Numbered from the stretch's first letter, positions 16,905-25,502 are shown. The stretch is 64,000 nucleotides of DNA from Sediminispirochaeta smaragdinae DSM 11293 (GCF_000143985.1 NC_014364.1:620001-684000); one strand, 5' to 3'. Numbers and translations are program-made. Notes: generated by a model from the letters alone, not told the origin.

Positions 16905-17120
16905 GTGGCACAAGGAAAGCCCGTTATCGATTCTGAAAGATGTAAGGGATGCGGACTCTGCCTTGGGGCCTGTCCGAAAAAAATCCTGAAATTGTCGGAC
17001 GACTTCAATAAGCAGGGTGTTCAGTATCCGGTGTGCGTCGATGAAGATGCATGCATTGCCTGCAAATTCTGCGCAATGATGTGTCCTGATCTGGCGATCA
17101 CGATTATCAAGACTGCTTGA
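16905..17120 (+). CDS. vorD: 2-oxoacid:ferredoxin oxidoreductase, delta (ferredoxin) subunit
   Basis: A 71-residue 2[4Fe-4S] ferredoxin with two C-x2-C-x2-C-x3-CP motifs: CKGCGLCLGACP and CIACKFCAMMCP. It carries electrons from the thiamine-diphosphate catalytic subunits to free ferredoxin. Starts at GTG with AAGGAGCG. First gene of a four-gene operon with the order delta, alpha, beta, gamma, as in 2-oxoisovalerate or 2-oxoglutarate:ferredoxin oxidoreductases. Substrate class cannot be separated (VOR or KOR). Confidence 0.9.
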   Translation: MAQGKPVIDSERCKGCGLCLGACPKKILKLSDDFNKQGVQYPVCVDEDACIACKFCAMMCPDLAITIIKTA

Positions 17121-17136
17121 AGCGGGAGAAGACGGT

Positions 17137-18189
17137 ATGAATAACAAGGTTTTAATGAAAGGAAATGAGGCGATTGGAGAGGCTGCGATTATCGCTGGGT
17201 GTACCCACTATTTTGCCTATCCGATTACACCGCAGAATGAGATTCCCGCCTACATGGCGAGGCGCCTTCCTGAGGTCGGCGGCACATTTCTCCAGGCGGA
17301 GAGTGAGCTCGCGGCAATTAATATGGTGTTCGGAGCGTCTGCCGCCGGAACCAGGGTAATGACCAGCTCCTCAAGTCCGGGAGTCAGTCTGAAACAGGAA
17401 GGGATCAGTTACCTTGCCGGTGCCCAGCTGCCGGCGGTTGTGGTTAATATGATGCGTGGCGGCCCCGGCTTGGGCAACATTGCAGGAAGTCAGGGGGATT
17501 ACTGGCAGGCGACACGGGGCGGTGGTAATGGCGATTACCGTACCATTGTACTGGGCCCCGCAAATGTACAGGAGCTTGCCGATCTGACCGTAAAGGCCTT
17601 CGATCTTGCAGACCGTTATCGCATGGTGGTTATGATCCTTGGGGATGGTTTTCTCGGTCAGATGTCGGAATCCCTGGAGCTTCCCCGGCCCTCGGGAGAG
17701 CACTTTGAAAAGCCCTGGGCCCTTACCGGTGCCTCGGGGCGGAAACACAATGTGATTGCCTCCCTGCGTCTCACCCCCGAGGGAGAGCTCGAACGTCACA
17801 ACCTGAAGCTTATGGAGATCTATCGTCAGGTCGAGGAGCATGAGCGGATGTGGGAAGCCGACCGCTGTGAGGATGCCGATTTTGTATTGGTTGCCTACGG
17901 TACCAGCAGTAGAATTTCCCGCGCTGCGGTCAATATTTTGCGCAAAAAGGGAATCAGGGCAGGACTTTTTCGACCTATCTCCCTTTACCCCTTCCCTTAT
18001 GGGGAGTTGAAGGAGGCTGCCAGGGGGGCAAAGCAGGTGCTGGCCGTTGAGATGAGCGCCGGGCAGATGCAGGAGGATGTTAGGCTGTCGGTGGAAGGTG
18101 CGGTTCCTGTCGACGGTTATTTCAGGCTTGGAGGAGCAATCCCCGAGACTGACGAGATTGTGCGAAAGGTGGAAAGCTATGGAAAGTAA
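17137..18189 (+). CDS. vorB: 2-oxoacid:ferredoxin oxidoreductase, alpha subunit
   Basis: A 350-residue subunit containing the pyrimidine-binding and transketolase-C-like domains. Diagnostic blocks are MKGNEAIGEAAIIAGC, YFAYPITPQNEIPAYM and FLQAESELAAINMVFGA (with the conserved Glu that activates thiamine diphosphate), then TSSSSPGVSLKQEGISYL. Length and gene order match VorB/KorA-type subunits. The beta-subunit start overlaps its end by 11 bp, indicating translational coupling. Confidence 0.9.
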   Translation: MNNKVLMKGNEAIGEAAIIAGCTHYFAYPITPQNEIPAYMARRLPEVGGTFLQAESELAAINMVFGASAAGTRVMTSSSSPGVSLKQEGISYLAGAQLPAVVVNMMRGGPGLGNIAGSQGDYWQATRGGGNGDYRTIVLGPANVQELADLTVKAFDLADRYRMVVMILGDGFLGQMSESLELPRPSGEHFEKPWALTGASGRKHNVIASLRLTPEGELERHNLKLMEIYRQVEEHERMWEADRCEDADFVLVAYGTSSRISRAAVNILRKKGIRAGLFRPISLYPFPYGELKEAARGAKQVLAVEMSAGQMQEDVRLSVEGAVPVDGYFRLGGAIPETDEIVRKVESYGK

Positions 18190-18934
18190 AGGCGCCGGAT
18201 ACGAAGTCATATACAAACGACCTGAGGCCATGACCGATGCGAAAACAATCTATTGTCCCGGCTGCGGTCACGGCATCATCCATAAATTGCTGGCCGAGTG
18301 CATCGACGAATTGGGAGTTCGGGATGAGACGATTCTGATTGCCCCTGTCGGCTGCTCCGTCCTCGCGTATAACTATATCGACGTGGATGGCTGTGAGGCG
18401 GCTCACGGCCGGGCTCCGGCCGTTGCAACGGGGATCAAACGGGTTCACCCCGATAAAATGGTTATCTCATATCAGGGGGATGGAGATCTCTTGGCAATCG
18501 GAACTGCCGAGACGATCCATGCCGCGAACCGCGGTGAGAATATCACGGTAATCTTTGTCAACAACGCCATCTACGGCATGACCGGCGGGCAGATGGCGCC
18601 CACCACCATGGTGGGACAGGTAACAAAGACGACTCCCTTTGGAAGGGACGCGAACGATGTCGGTTTTCCCATTCGGGCCTGTGAGATGATAAACACCCTC
18701 GAGTGCCCGGTTTTTATCGAGCGGGTGAGTGTCTTTGATGTAAAGCAGATCGTAAAGGCAAAGAAAGCGATCAAGAAGGCGTTGACGAACCAGAAAGAGG
18801 GAAAGGGGTATTCCTTTGTCGAGGTCCTTTCTATGTGCCCTACAAACTGGGGCCTCAAGCCGCAGGCAGCTGCAGACTGGGTACGGGACGTCATGGTTCC
18901 TTACTATCCCCTCGGCAATTTTCGTGATCGTTAG
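18179..18934 (+). CDS. vorA: 2-oxoacid:ferredoxin oxidoreductase, beta (TPP) subunit
   Basis: A 251-residue thiamine-diphosphate-binding subunit. YCPGCGHGIIHKLL is the N-terminal family motif. GDGDLLAIGTAETIHAANR, followed by VNNAIYGMTGGQMAPTT, is the TPP-magnesium site (G-D-G ... N-x-x-Y). Start ATG 18179 overlaps the alpha gene; an upstream start in the same frame lies deep inside it. No ferredoxin insert, consistent with the separate delta subunit. Confidence 0.92.
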   Translation: MESKGAGYEVIYKRPEAMTDAKTIYCPGCGHGIIHKLLAECIDELGVRDETILIAPVGCSVLAYNYIDVDGCEAAHGRAPAVATGIKRVHPDKMVISYQGDGDLLAIGTAETIHAANRGENITVIFVNNAIYGMTGGQMAPTTMVGQVTKTTPFGRDANDVGFPIRACEMINTLECPVFIERVSVFDVKQIVKAKKAIKKALTNQKEGKGYSFVEVLSMCPTNWGLKPQAAADWVRDVMVPYYPLGNFRDR

Positions 18935-18945
18935 GAGGCATCATC

Positions 18946-19479
18946 ATGAAGGAAGAGATCGTTTTTGCCGGATTTGGTGGTCAGGGTGTTTTGCTCATGG
19001 GAAAATTGCTTTGTGTGGCGGCAATGGAAGAGGGCAAGTATGTGAGTCACATTCCCTCGTATGGTGCGGAGATGCGCGGAGGCACGGCGAACTGTCAGGT
19101 CGTCATCTCGGATGAGGAGGTTGCAAGCCCTATTGTCGCCCATCCCTCCATTGCGGTGGTCCTCAATACCCCTTCTTTTGCCAAGTTTGAACCGAAGGTA
19201 AAGAATGGAGGGCTTTTGCTCTACAATTCGAGCCTGGTCGACCTCCGCTCTGAGCGCACGGACATCACGGTCGTTGATGTGGCGGCGAACAATATTGCCG
19301 AGGACGCAGGAAGCGGCAGAGCCGCAAACATGGCGGCGATCGGTAAACTGCTGAAGCTCAAGCCCGATCTTTGCAGCCTTGATGGGGTGATACAGGCCCT
19401 TGAAAAGGTGGTATCGGCACGAAATAAAAAGCTCAATGAAGTAAACGAAAAGGTCCTCAAGGCTGGTTTTGCCGCATAA
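18946..19479 (+). CDS. vorC: 2-oxoacid:ferredoxin oxidoreductase, gamma subunit
   Basis: A 177-residue subunit with the CoA-binding-type POR_N fold. FAGFGGQGVLLMGKLLC and SYGAEMRGGTANCQVVIS are the standard motifs of the gamma family. Last gene of the operon, 12 bp after the beta gene with GGAGGC as RBS; a terminator follows within 25 bp. Together the four subunits oxidise a 2-oxoacid to acyl-CoA and reduce ferredoxin. Confidence 0.92.
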   Translation: MKEEIVFAGFGGQGVLLMGKLLCVAAMEEGKYVSHIPSYGAEMRGGTANCQVVISDEEVASPIVAHPSIAVVLNTPSFAKFEPKVKNGGLLLYNSSLVDLRSERTDITVVDVAANNIAEDAGSGRAANMAAIGKLLKLKPDLCSLDGVIQALEKVVSARNKKLNEVNEKVLKAGFAA

Positions 19480-19501
19480 AGGATATCAAGGTGCTATTCC
19501 C

Positions 19502-19535
19502 ACGCCCCGAACGCTATGTCGGGGCGTTTTGTTTT
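19502..19535 (+). terminator. Rho-independent terminator of the vor operon
   Basis: ACGCCCCGA (19502-19510) and TCGGGGCGT (19519-19527) form a 9-bp stem with an 8-base loop, followed by TTTGTTTTTC. It lies 22 bp after the gamma-subunit stop. Confidence 0.9.
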
Positions 19536-19577
19536 TCTTTCTAGTTGGTGCTATATTACCATCTTAGATAGGAGACC

Positions 19578-20117
19578 ATGATGCGGAAAAGACCATCACC
19601 AATTGTTTTTCTTATTGTCCTGAGTATACTTCCTTCCTTTTCGCTTTTTGCTGCAGGCAGACAGGAAAAAGCCTCCAGGGGAGAGTCCGCTGTTCATTTC
19701 ACGTCGAAAAGTCTTGTAAGAATCCTTGAGGAAAGGAACGATGTTACATTTATTGCTTCCGCATTACGCCAAAGCGGTCTTGCAAAGCAGATGGCAGAAC
19801 TTGACGGATATACCCTTTTTGTTCCTACCGACGATGTGATTGCGCGTTTGCCGGAACGGGCGAGAAAAGCTCTCGCTTCGGATCCCCAGGCGCTTTTGGA
19901 TGTTCTTACCGCTCAGATGGTAAAGGGGATTGTTACCGTCGAGGAGCTGAGGAAGCGGCCGAGCGTAGAAACGCTATCCGGTATCCACCTCCAGGTGGGA
20001 AGCCGAAACGGGCGAATTACCATTGCCGATTCCGATCTCATAGGCGAGGATCTTTTCGGCAATGGCTTCCTCGTTCATGTGGTGACGGGAATCATTGTTC
20101 CCAGTATCAAGCTTTAA
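19578..20117 (+). CDS. Fasciclin (FAS1) domain secreted protein
   Basis: A 179-residue protein with an N-terminal signal peptide (hydrophobic LIVLSILPSFSLFAAG, then RQEK) and one FAS1 domain. Family blocks are FIASALRQSGLAKQM, YTLFVPTDDVIARLP and the terminal LVHVVTGIIVPS. FAS1 domains mediate adhesion or protein-protein contact outside the cell. ATG 19578 and ATG 19581 are adjacent, preceded by ATAGGAG. It is a single gene following the vor terminator. Confidence 0.85.
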   Translation: MMRKRPSPIVFLIVLSILPSFSLFAAGRQEKASRGESAVHFTSKSLVRILEERNDVTFIASALRQSGLAKQMAELDGYTLFVPTDDVIARLPERARKALASDPQALLDVLTAQMVKGIVTVEELRKRPSVETLSGIHLQVGSRNGRITIADSDLIGEDLFGNGFLVHVVTGIIVPSIKL

Positions 20118-20129
20118 GCGGCATCTGCG

Positions 20130-20885
20130 TCAGTTGCCGCGGGAGAGGACGAGAAAGAGTGCCCCTCCAATTGCAGCTATAAGGACAAGGGTCATGATCA
20201 AGCGTCCGAAAAGCGATGATGCGGTCTTGCCGAGAACGGAATGCCAATCGTCATCCAGATTGATTGCCACTTTTGCCTTCTCCTGTGCCTCTTTCGTCTC
20301 CAGCAGATCAGCAAAGGCGAGTGCCCGGTGATACAGAAAGCAACTAAGGGCGAAAAAGGCGGTAGGCCGGGCTTCCTCATCTTCGGAAGGGCGAAAAAGC
20401 AGTACGCAGCTCTCTCCCTGATACTGCTCCGTACCGTCGAAATCCGCGATAAGCGTGCTTTCCGTCTCCAACGCTGTGTTCTTTTTCCAGCCGAGAATGT
20501 AGCGACTCCTCAGCTTCGATCCTATTCGGCTGAAGAGGCTGGTAGTCTGCATCTTTTCTACAATCGGTACTACGGTAACCATACCCTCCCTGAGTAGTTT
20601 TGAAATTCTGAAAGGCTCGATGATCCGAAGGAGCAAACGATAGAGAACGAATCCGAGGGCCGCAATGATGACCAGGGAAGCGGCTGCCGATGAACCGGCT
20701 CCCAGGCTTTTGGCCGAGAGAACAAGCAGGCCCCCTACTACCAGGGCCACAATCAGATTAACGTACCAACCCATTGCTCCCCTGGCGAGGATAAAGCGTG
20801 CTGTCGTAAAGGGGCGCGGTACCGGCATCGAGCGAAGCAAAGCCGCCGTCGCCTCTGTTTTTTCCTTTTCCTGCATAGCATCCAT
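20130..20885 (-). CDS. Uncharacterised membrane protein
   Basis: A 251-residue protein that I do not recognise. Two adjacent hydrophobic helices at about 40-85 (LIVALVVGGLLVL and AASLVIIAALGFVLYRLLL) and one at the C-terminus (LIMTLVLIAAIGGALFLVL) flank a soluble region of about 130 residues. The soluble part contains ILGWKKNTALETESTLIADF and FRPSEDEEARPTAFF, with no known motif. It is convergent with the fasciclin gene (12 bp apart). No role is proposed. Confidence 0.6.
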   Translation of the reverse strand: MDAMQEKEKTEATAALLRSMPVPRPFTTARFILARGAMGWYVNLIVALVVGGLLVLSAKSLGAGSSAAASLVIIAALGFVLYRLLLRIIEPFRISKLLREGMVTVVPIVEKMQTTSLFSRIGSKLRSRYILGWKKNTALETESTLIADFDGTEQYQGESCVLLFRPSEDEEARPTAFFALSCFLYHRALAFADLLETKEAQEKAKVAINLDDDWHSVLGKTASSLFGRLIMTLVLIAAIGGALFLVLSRGN

Positions 20886-20946
20886 GCCTCCATCCTACAA
20901 GAGTCTTGGCTTCTCTTCAAGAAAAGGTTTGATATGCTTGGATATC

Positions 20947-21069
20947 GGGCTGATGCGCCTTGCCTTTCCCCGGCGGGTTTTCACCCTCAGCCAGGTTGCA
21001 TACGCGGTGGATAGGCTGCACTGGTTCTATCGGAATAGGGAACAGGAAAGGGACGCCCAAAGGCGTTGA
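20947..21069 (+). pseudogene. C-terminal remnant of a tryptophanase / tyrosine phenol-lyase gene
   Basis: The plus-strand frame reads GLMRLAFPRRVFTLSQVAYA followed by VDRLHWFYRNRE, and then a stop. The block MRLAFPRRVFT and the helix after it match the C-terminal region of the PLP-dependent beta-eliminating lyases (tryptophanase, tyrosine phenol-lyase), where E-L-x-R-L-x-I-P-R-R-V-Y-T is highly conserved. Only about 40 of 460 residues remain: the PLP domain is gone, and sequence upstream in this frame runs into the opposite-strand membrane gene. A decayed relic rather than a functional gene. Confidence 0.55.
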
Positions 21070-21101
21070 TCCTCTCCCCTGTTCATCGATATGATGCCCT
21101 C

Positions 21102-22886
21102 ATGGCACTCATCGGCGTACAGAATTTGACTATCTCCTTTGGCGGTCCTCCGCTTCTCGACGGCATTGATCTCCAGATTGAAGAGGGAGACCGTCTTTGC
21201 CTGCTCGGGAGAAACGGCGCGGGAAAATCGACCTTTATGAAGGCTTTGGCCGCTCTTATCCCATCGGACGGTGGAAAGATTGCGCGGCGGAAGGGGCTTT
21301 CCACCGCTTACCTTTCCCAGGATTTTCCCGACGACTTTTCAGGCCTCGCCTTGGAGTTCGTGACCGGTGGAGTTGCCGAACGCCGGCTCGCGGCAGAGCA
21401 GAGTTTAAGCCTGCTGGGAGTAGCGGCCGAAGAGCATGTATCCTCTTTGTCCGGGGGGCAGAAGCGCCGGGTCCTCCTTGCCCAGGTTCTTGCTGCCGGG
21501 GCAGATCTGTTACTTCTTGATGAACCGACAAACCACCTTGATATCGACACCATTCTCAAACTCGAGGATTTTTTGCTGCGCCGGGTCAAGAGTGTGGTTT
21601 TCGTAACCCACGATCGCTCCTTTGCCAGGCAACTGGCTAACCGTGTTGCCGAGATCGATAGAGGAAAACTGTATAGCTTCAGCTGTTCTTATGATGAGTT
21701 TCTTAGTCGCAGGGACGAGCTGCTGGAGGCAGAGCGTCGTGCCTGGGAGGTCTTTGATAAAAAGCTTGCCGAGGAAGAGGAGTGGCTACGGCGGGGAATC
21801 AGGGCCAGACGAACCCGTAACGAGGGGAGAGTAAAGGCCCTGATGCAGATGCGTGATGCCTACCGTCAGCGGCGGGAACGGAGTGGACATGCCCGGATGG
21901 AAATCCATAAAGGTGAACGTAGCGGCGATATCGTCATCAAGACAAAGGGCCTCACCTTTGGCTACGATTCTGCGCTTCCCATCGTAAAAGATTTTTCAAC
22001 CGTCATAGAGCGTGGGGACAGGGTCGGTATCGTCGGTCCAAACGGCTCGGGAAAAACAACCCTGCTTCGCCTCCTTCTTGGCCAGTTGGAGCCTCTAAAC
22101 GGAAGCGTTCGCCTCGGCACCAATGTCACCCCTCTCTTCTTTGATCAGCTGCGGAGCGACCTCGATCCGAACAAAACGGTGGTGGAAAACGTTGCCGACG
22201 GATTTGACACCGTAACGCTAAACGGTAGAAAGCGGCACATCATCGGATATCTCAGGGATTTCCTCTTTTCCGAGGAACGGGCAAAAAGTCCAGTGGCTCA
22301 CCTCTCCGGAGGCGAAAGGAACAGGTTGCTCCTCGCCCGCCTTTTTGCGCGGCCGTCGAATCTTCTTATCTTTGACGAACCCACGAACGATCTCGATGTG
22401 GATACCCTGGAGCTTCTCGAAGAGCTTCTCCAGGAGTACGAAGGGACCCTTCTTCTGGTAAGCCACGACCGTTCATTTCTCGATAATGTGGTAACAGATT
22501 GTCTCGTCTTTACCGGGGAAGGGCAGATTGCAGAACTTGCCGGCGGTTATGCCGACTGGGCAAATTCTCCGCTGTTTGATTCGGTCCGTGAAGGCGGTGA
22601 TGATAAGGTGCAGGAGCCAAAGGGCGAAAAGCCGAAAACCCGCGATAAGGTGAAACTCACGTTTAAGCAGCACCGGGAACTGGAGGCCCTTCCCGATGCC
22701 ATTTCCGCTTTGGAAGAAGAACAAGAGACCATCCATAACCGGCTCTCCGACCCTGAACTCTATAAAAACGGCGATGAAGATCCATCGCTGCTGGCCAAAA
22801 GGCTCGAAGAACTTGACGGAGAATTGGCTACGGCCTACCAGAGGTGGGAAGAGCTCGATGCGATTGATCAGGCGGAAAGGGTGTGA
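21102..22886 (+). CDS. uup: ABC-F family ATPase (Uup-like)
   Basis: A 594-residue soluble protein with two ABC domains and no membrane segment. Domain 1 has Walker A GRNGAGKST and signature LSGGQKRRV; domain 2 has GPNGSGKTT and LSGGERNRLL, with Walker B LLLDEPTNHLD and LIFDEPTNDLD. The inter-domain linker is the charged helical pair typical of ABC-F. The C-terminal coiled coil (about 530-594, ALPDAISALEEEQETIHNRL) is Uup-like. ABC-F proteins act on ribosomes or, for Uup, on branched DNA and ribosome assembly. ATG 21102 fits family N-termini; an upstream start in frame is unlikely. Confidence 0.88.
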   Translation: MALIGVQNLTISFGGPPLLDGIDLQIEEGDRLCLLGRNGAGKSTFMKALAALIPSDGGKIARRKGLSTAYLSQDFPDDFSGLALEFVTGGVAERRLAAEQSLSLLGVAAEEHVSSLSGGQKRRVLLAQVLAAGADLLLLDEPTNHLDIDTILKLEDFLLRRVKSVVFVTHDRSFARQLANRVAEIDRGKLYSFSCSYDEFLSRRDELLEAERRAWEVFDKKLAEEEEWLRRGIRARRTRNEGRVKALMQMRDAYRQRRERSGHARMEIHKGERSGDIVIKTKGLTFGYDSALPIVKDFSTVIERGDRVGIVGPNGSGKTTLLRLLLGQLEPLNGSVRLGTNVTPLFFDQLRSDLDPNKTVVENVADGFDTVTLNGRKRHIIGYLRDFLFSEERAKSPVAHLSGGERNRLLLARLFARPSNLLIFDEPTNDLDVDTLELLEELLQEYEGTLLLVSHDRSFLDNVVTDCLVFTGEGQIAELAGGYADWANSPLFDSVREGGDDKVQEPKGEKPKTRDKVKLTFKQHRELEALPDAISALEEEQETIHNRLSDPELYKNGDEDPSLLAKRLEELDGELATAYQRWEELDAIDQAERV

Positions 22887-22923
22887 GGTTTTATAATGTT
22901 ACGAATAGTTTTACAATAGCAAC

Positions 22924-23280
22924 ATGAGTGATTCAATGATCGATGCCATGAACCGGATGCAGGAGATACGAAAGCGCATTGAGGAAATTCAGCAGCTTGG
23001 GAAGGGGAAAAACCTTTCTGCAGCTTCTTCCTCATCGGAATCGAAAACCGAGTCTACAAAAGGTGATCCTCAGAGCAATGAGGCCTTCTCTCTTGCACTT
23101 GAGCAGGCGATAGGATCACTGTTGTCGTCCGGTGATGTGAGTGGCATCGGCTCAGGTGGCGCTCTTTCGTCTTCCGATTTGGGGGATGTGACGAGTTTGA
23201 TTCAGAAGCTTGGTGGGGCGCAAGCAGATATAGATCCTGCGCTTGTTGCCAAGGCTATTGAACAGTATAAAAGTCGATAG
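22924..23280 (+). CDS. Small Ser-rich protein of unknown function, 3' end at a MITE
   Basis: A 118-residue protein, not recognised. It starts with a helical segment (MIDAMNRMQEIRKRIEEIQQ), has a Ser/Glu/Lys-rich low-complexity middle and ends with GAQADIDPALVAKAIEQYKS. No signal peptide. The stop codon TAG is made of the TA target dinucleotide plus the first base of the transposable element at 23280, so the original C-terminus may have been longer. ATG 22924 lacks a strong Shine-Dalgarno sequence. Confidence 0.5.
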   Translation: MSDSMIDAMNRMQEIRKRIEEIQQLGKGKNLSAASSSSESKTESTKGDPQSNEAFSLALEQAIGSLLSSGDVSGIGSGGALSSSDLGDVTSLIQKLGGAQADIDPALVAKAIEQYKSR

Positions 23281-23424
23281 TGTTCGGAATCCTGGTGGTG
23301 TGTGAGCCACTTTGCCGGTAAAATACTTGCTTTTATGCCAGTGCTTGCTTTTTCCAATAATTTTGCTTTCAATTGGCTGTGGAAAATGGAATTATGCTCC
23401 TTCAACCACCAGGATTCCGAACAG
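23280..23424 (+). mobile_element. 145-bp MITE, copy 1
   Basis: A non-coding element of exactly 145 bp flanked by TA on both sides (23278-23279, 23425-23426). Its ends, GTGTTCGGAATCCTGGTGGT and ACCACCAGGATTCCGAACAG, are inverted repeats. The interior is very similar, in reverse orientation, to the copy at 37619 (shared AAGCAAGCACYGGYAT and AAGCAAGTATTT blocks). Ends resemble those of the transposase-bearing element at 24262, the likely source of mobilisation. Confidence 0.88.
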
Positions 23425-23434
23425 TAGATAATGA

Positions 23435-24049
23435 TTATTGCAAATATGCCCGTTCTCTATTGATCCATGCATCCCAACCTTTACCGGAAAGGTGCCGTGC
23501 CACCCCGTCAAGCACATCCAGCTGAGTTACCGATGGGTCTGCAACAAGGGCATATCCATTATTTTTGTCTCCACTCTCAAGTTTGCATGCACCCCAATAG
23601 TACATTCCGCCCTGTTCGACCTTTATTGTATTTTCACGATCAGGTAAACCGCTATAGAGCAAGAATTCGGTATTTCCTGTCATGACATCAAGTTCGATAA
23701 GATAGTAGTCTCCCGGTTTTTCAACTGGACACGCAAAGGTTGAAGTTGAGCGATCCCAATAGATCCACGCTCCTTCCTCCATGAGAGCCTTTGCTGCAGC
23801 CTTCTTTTCCTTTTTTGACATGTTTAGCAAATCATCAGCTGTATTCCAGCCCATGTTGTTTGCCAGCTCCCAGGGCGCAAAAAAGAACACTACGGAGCTA
23901 TATTTCAAATGCTCTTTATTCAAGTGCCCGTAGATAAGACTGCTGGCTTCACTTTGGGGGGCTGTATTTACTCCCATCGTGGCACATCCCGAAAGCAAAG
24001 CGACCGTAAGTCCGACAAGGATCGGGGTGTAGATACGTAAGTGCTTCAT
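23435..24049 (-). CDS. Putative lipoprotein
   Basis: A 204-residue exported protein. The N-terminus is a lipoprotein signal with lipobox LLSGC (Cys22). The mature part is not recognised; it contains VVFFFAPWELANN, WIYWDRSTSTFAC and KPGDYYLIELDVMTGNTEF, suggesting a beta-sandwich. Start ATG 24049 has AAGGAGAAG upstream. The stop lies 10 bp from the MITE at 23280-23424, facing the convergent Ser-rich gene. Confidence 0.7.
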   Translation of the reverse strand: MKHLRIYTPILVGLTVALLSGCATMGVNTAPQSEASSLIYGHLNKEHLKYSSVVFFFAPWELANNMGWNTADDLLNMSKKEKKAAAKALMEEGAWIYWDRSTSTFACPVEKPGDYYLIELDVMTGNTEFLLYSGLPDRENTIKVEQGGMYYWGACKLESGDKNNGYALVADPSVTQLDVLDGVARHLSGKGWDAWINRERAYLQ

Positions 24050-24261
24050 TTCTTCTCCTTAACCTCCTCATATTTTTTAGAGGGAGAGACTATGGTTCGG
24101 CCAGATCCCGTTCAACGATATGAGAAAAGGCATTGTATCCGTTATTAATCGAAGTCATCCCTCCAGAAACGCCTGGGCTTTTTGTATTGTTCTTATTTTA
24201 CCAATTATCACTACTTCGTTCAATAGGTATATACAAATAGTCGAAACCTATATAAAACTTA

Positions 24262-25496
24262 CTGTCCGGAATCGTGGTGATTCCTTTACCTTTAAGCCCA
24301 TGCATAAGAGGGCAGATAGTCAATCACCCACCGTAAGGGTGTAGGAATACACCTGACCCACAGCTCCCTCCCACTCCGATTCATGGGCTGATTCCGTAAG
24401 AAAAACCTCCGCCTACTGTAAAGAGTCCTCAGCTCGGACGCTATCCTCTTTCCCTCTATCCCAGCCACCACCCCATGTGTCAGCCCCCGCTTCTCATCCT
24501 TTCCCCCAACCCGATAGGGCTTCATAAAGTTGTGATAATACCGATAGATCTCAAGCCGCTCCAGCATGTTCACCGTACTCCTTGCAAACTGGACCGTCTG
24601 CCTCACATGATCCGAGTCATCCTTCCGTATCTCCCTGTCAAGGTAATTCACACTAAAGAGGGGATTACACAGATCCCGAACCCTCTTCGAACTGATCCTG
24701 TGGTGCTCTATCATTCCTGCCACCCCTTCCGGTAGTCCCTTCATCACCCTTTTGTATTGCGTATGCTCATCGGTATACAACTTCACCCTATCCCTCTCCG
24801 ATTGCTCGGTCAGGGCAAGCGTCTTTGCCACGACATTCTGAAAGGACTGATAAACACTTCCTCTATAGACCCTTAGCTTCTCTTTGATCACCCTGTTTTT
24901 CTTCTTCTGATAGCAGGTCATACGTCCCTTTCTGGTCAGCTGTGCATAGTCGGAGAGGAACCAGAACTGGGAGTCTTTTCCTGCCAGGATGTGGATGTTG
25001 TTGGGGAGGTACTGGGAACAGACAAAGCTTTCAAAGCCGTCTGCGACCAGGTCTTCGTGGAGGTTCATGTCTGAGGTGAGGGAGGCAGAAGAGGCAAGGC
25101 ACTGGTGGGAAAGGCGACGGATACGGTCTGAGATGGTGGAGCATGAGACCTTAAGGATACGGGAGAGGTCTCTGATACCGGAGCTGGTGACGAGGTGAGA
25201 GAGGATGGTTGTGTAGGGGAGGTGGAAATGGGTCCAGTAGTCGATGCTGAAGGTGCGAGTGGAGAAGGAGAGGTGGCAGGTTTTGCATTTGAACTTTTGG
25301 ATGCGGGGAGAGGTTTGGGTGGAGTAGGAGCCTGTTCTAAAGAACCAGTGGCCGGAGGGAGAGAAGTGGTTGAGGCAATGGGGGTTGGGGCAGAAGGGGG
25401 GATGGAACATGGGAAACTCCTTTTTCGTATTGTTCTTACTATAAGTAACTACGAGAAAAGGAGATTTTATTCATTTCCCACCACGATTCCGGACAC
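24262..25496. mobile_element. Complete insertion sequence, 1,235 bp
   Basis: The boundaries are inverted repeats beginning CTGTCCGGAATCGTGGTG (left) and ending CACCACGATTCCGGACAC (right), each flanked by TA (24260-24261 and 25497-25498), consistent with a TA target duplication. It encodes one transposase on the minus strand. The terminal sequence is the same family as the 145-bp MITEs, making it the best autonomous partner. Its transposase has an N-terminal Cys-rich motif, and I cannot place it in an IS family with confidence. Confidence 0.85.
24292..25410 (-). CDS. Transposase of the 1,235-bp insertion sequence
   Basis: A 372-residue protein. The N-terminus has a zinc-finger-like pair FCPNPHC ... 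KCKTC, as in transposases of the IS1/IS1595/ISL3 type. It is followed by a helical HTH-like region (RDLSRILKVSCSTISDRIRR). Likely DDE-type residues are the Asp in LVADGFESF and the Asp in KLYTDEHTQYKRV; the third acidic residue is unclear. The C-terminal part has LERLEIYRYYHNFMKPYR. The frame is intact between both ITRs, so the element may still be active. Family assignment is open; TA-flanked insertion is not typical of IS1595. Confidence 0.8.
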   Translation of the reverse strand: MFHPPFCPNPHCLNHFSPSGHWFFRTGSYSTQTSPRIQKFKCKTCHLSFSTRTFSIDYWTHFHLPYTTILSHLVTSSGIRDLSRILKVSCSTISDRIRRLSHQCLASSASLTSDMNLHEDLVADGFESFVCSQYLPNNIHILAGKDSQFWFLSDYAQLTRKGRMTCYQKKKNRVIKEKLRVYRGSVYQSFQNVVAKTLALTEQSERDRVKLYTDEHTQYKRVMKGLPEGVAGMIEHHRISSKRVRDLCNPLFSVNYLDREIRKDDSDHVRQTVQFARSTVNMLERLEIYRYYHNFMKPYRVGGKDEKRGLTHGVVAGIEGKRIASELRTLYSRRRFFLRNQPMNRSGRELWVRCIPTPLRWVIDYLPSYAWA

Positions 25497-25502
25497 TAGG
25501 TA

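Noticed and set aside
23280-23424. Regarding the 145-bp repeats as simple rho-independent terminators
   Set aside because: Arms are 120 bp apart, there is no T-run, length is exactly 145 bp in three copies, and TA flanks point to transposition. They might still terminate transcription secondarily.
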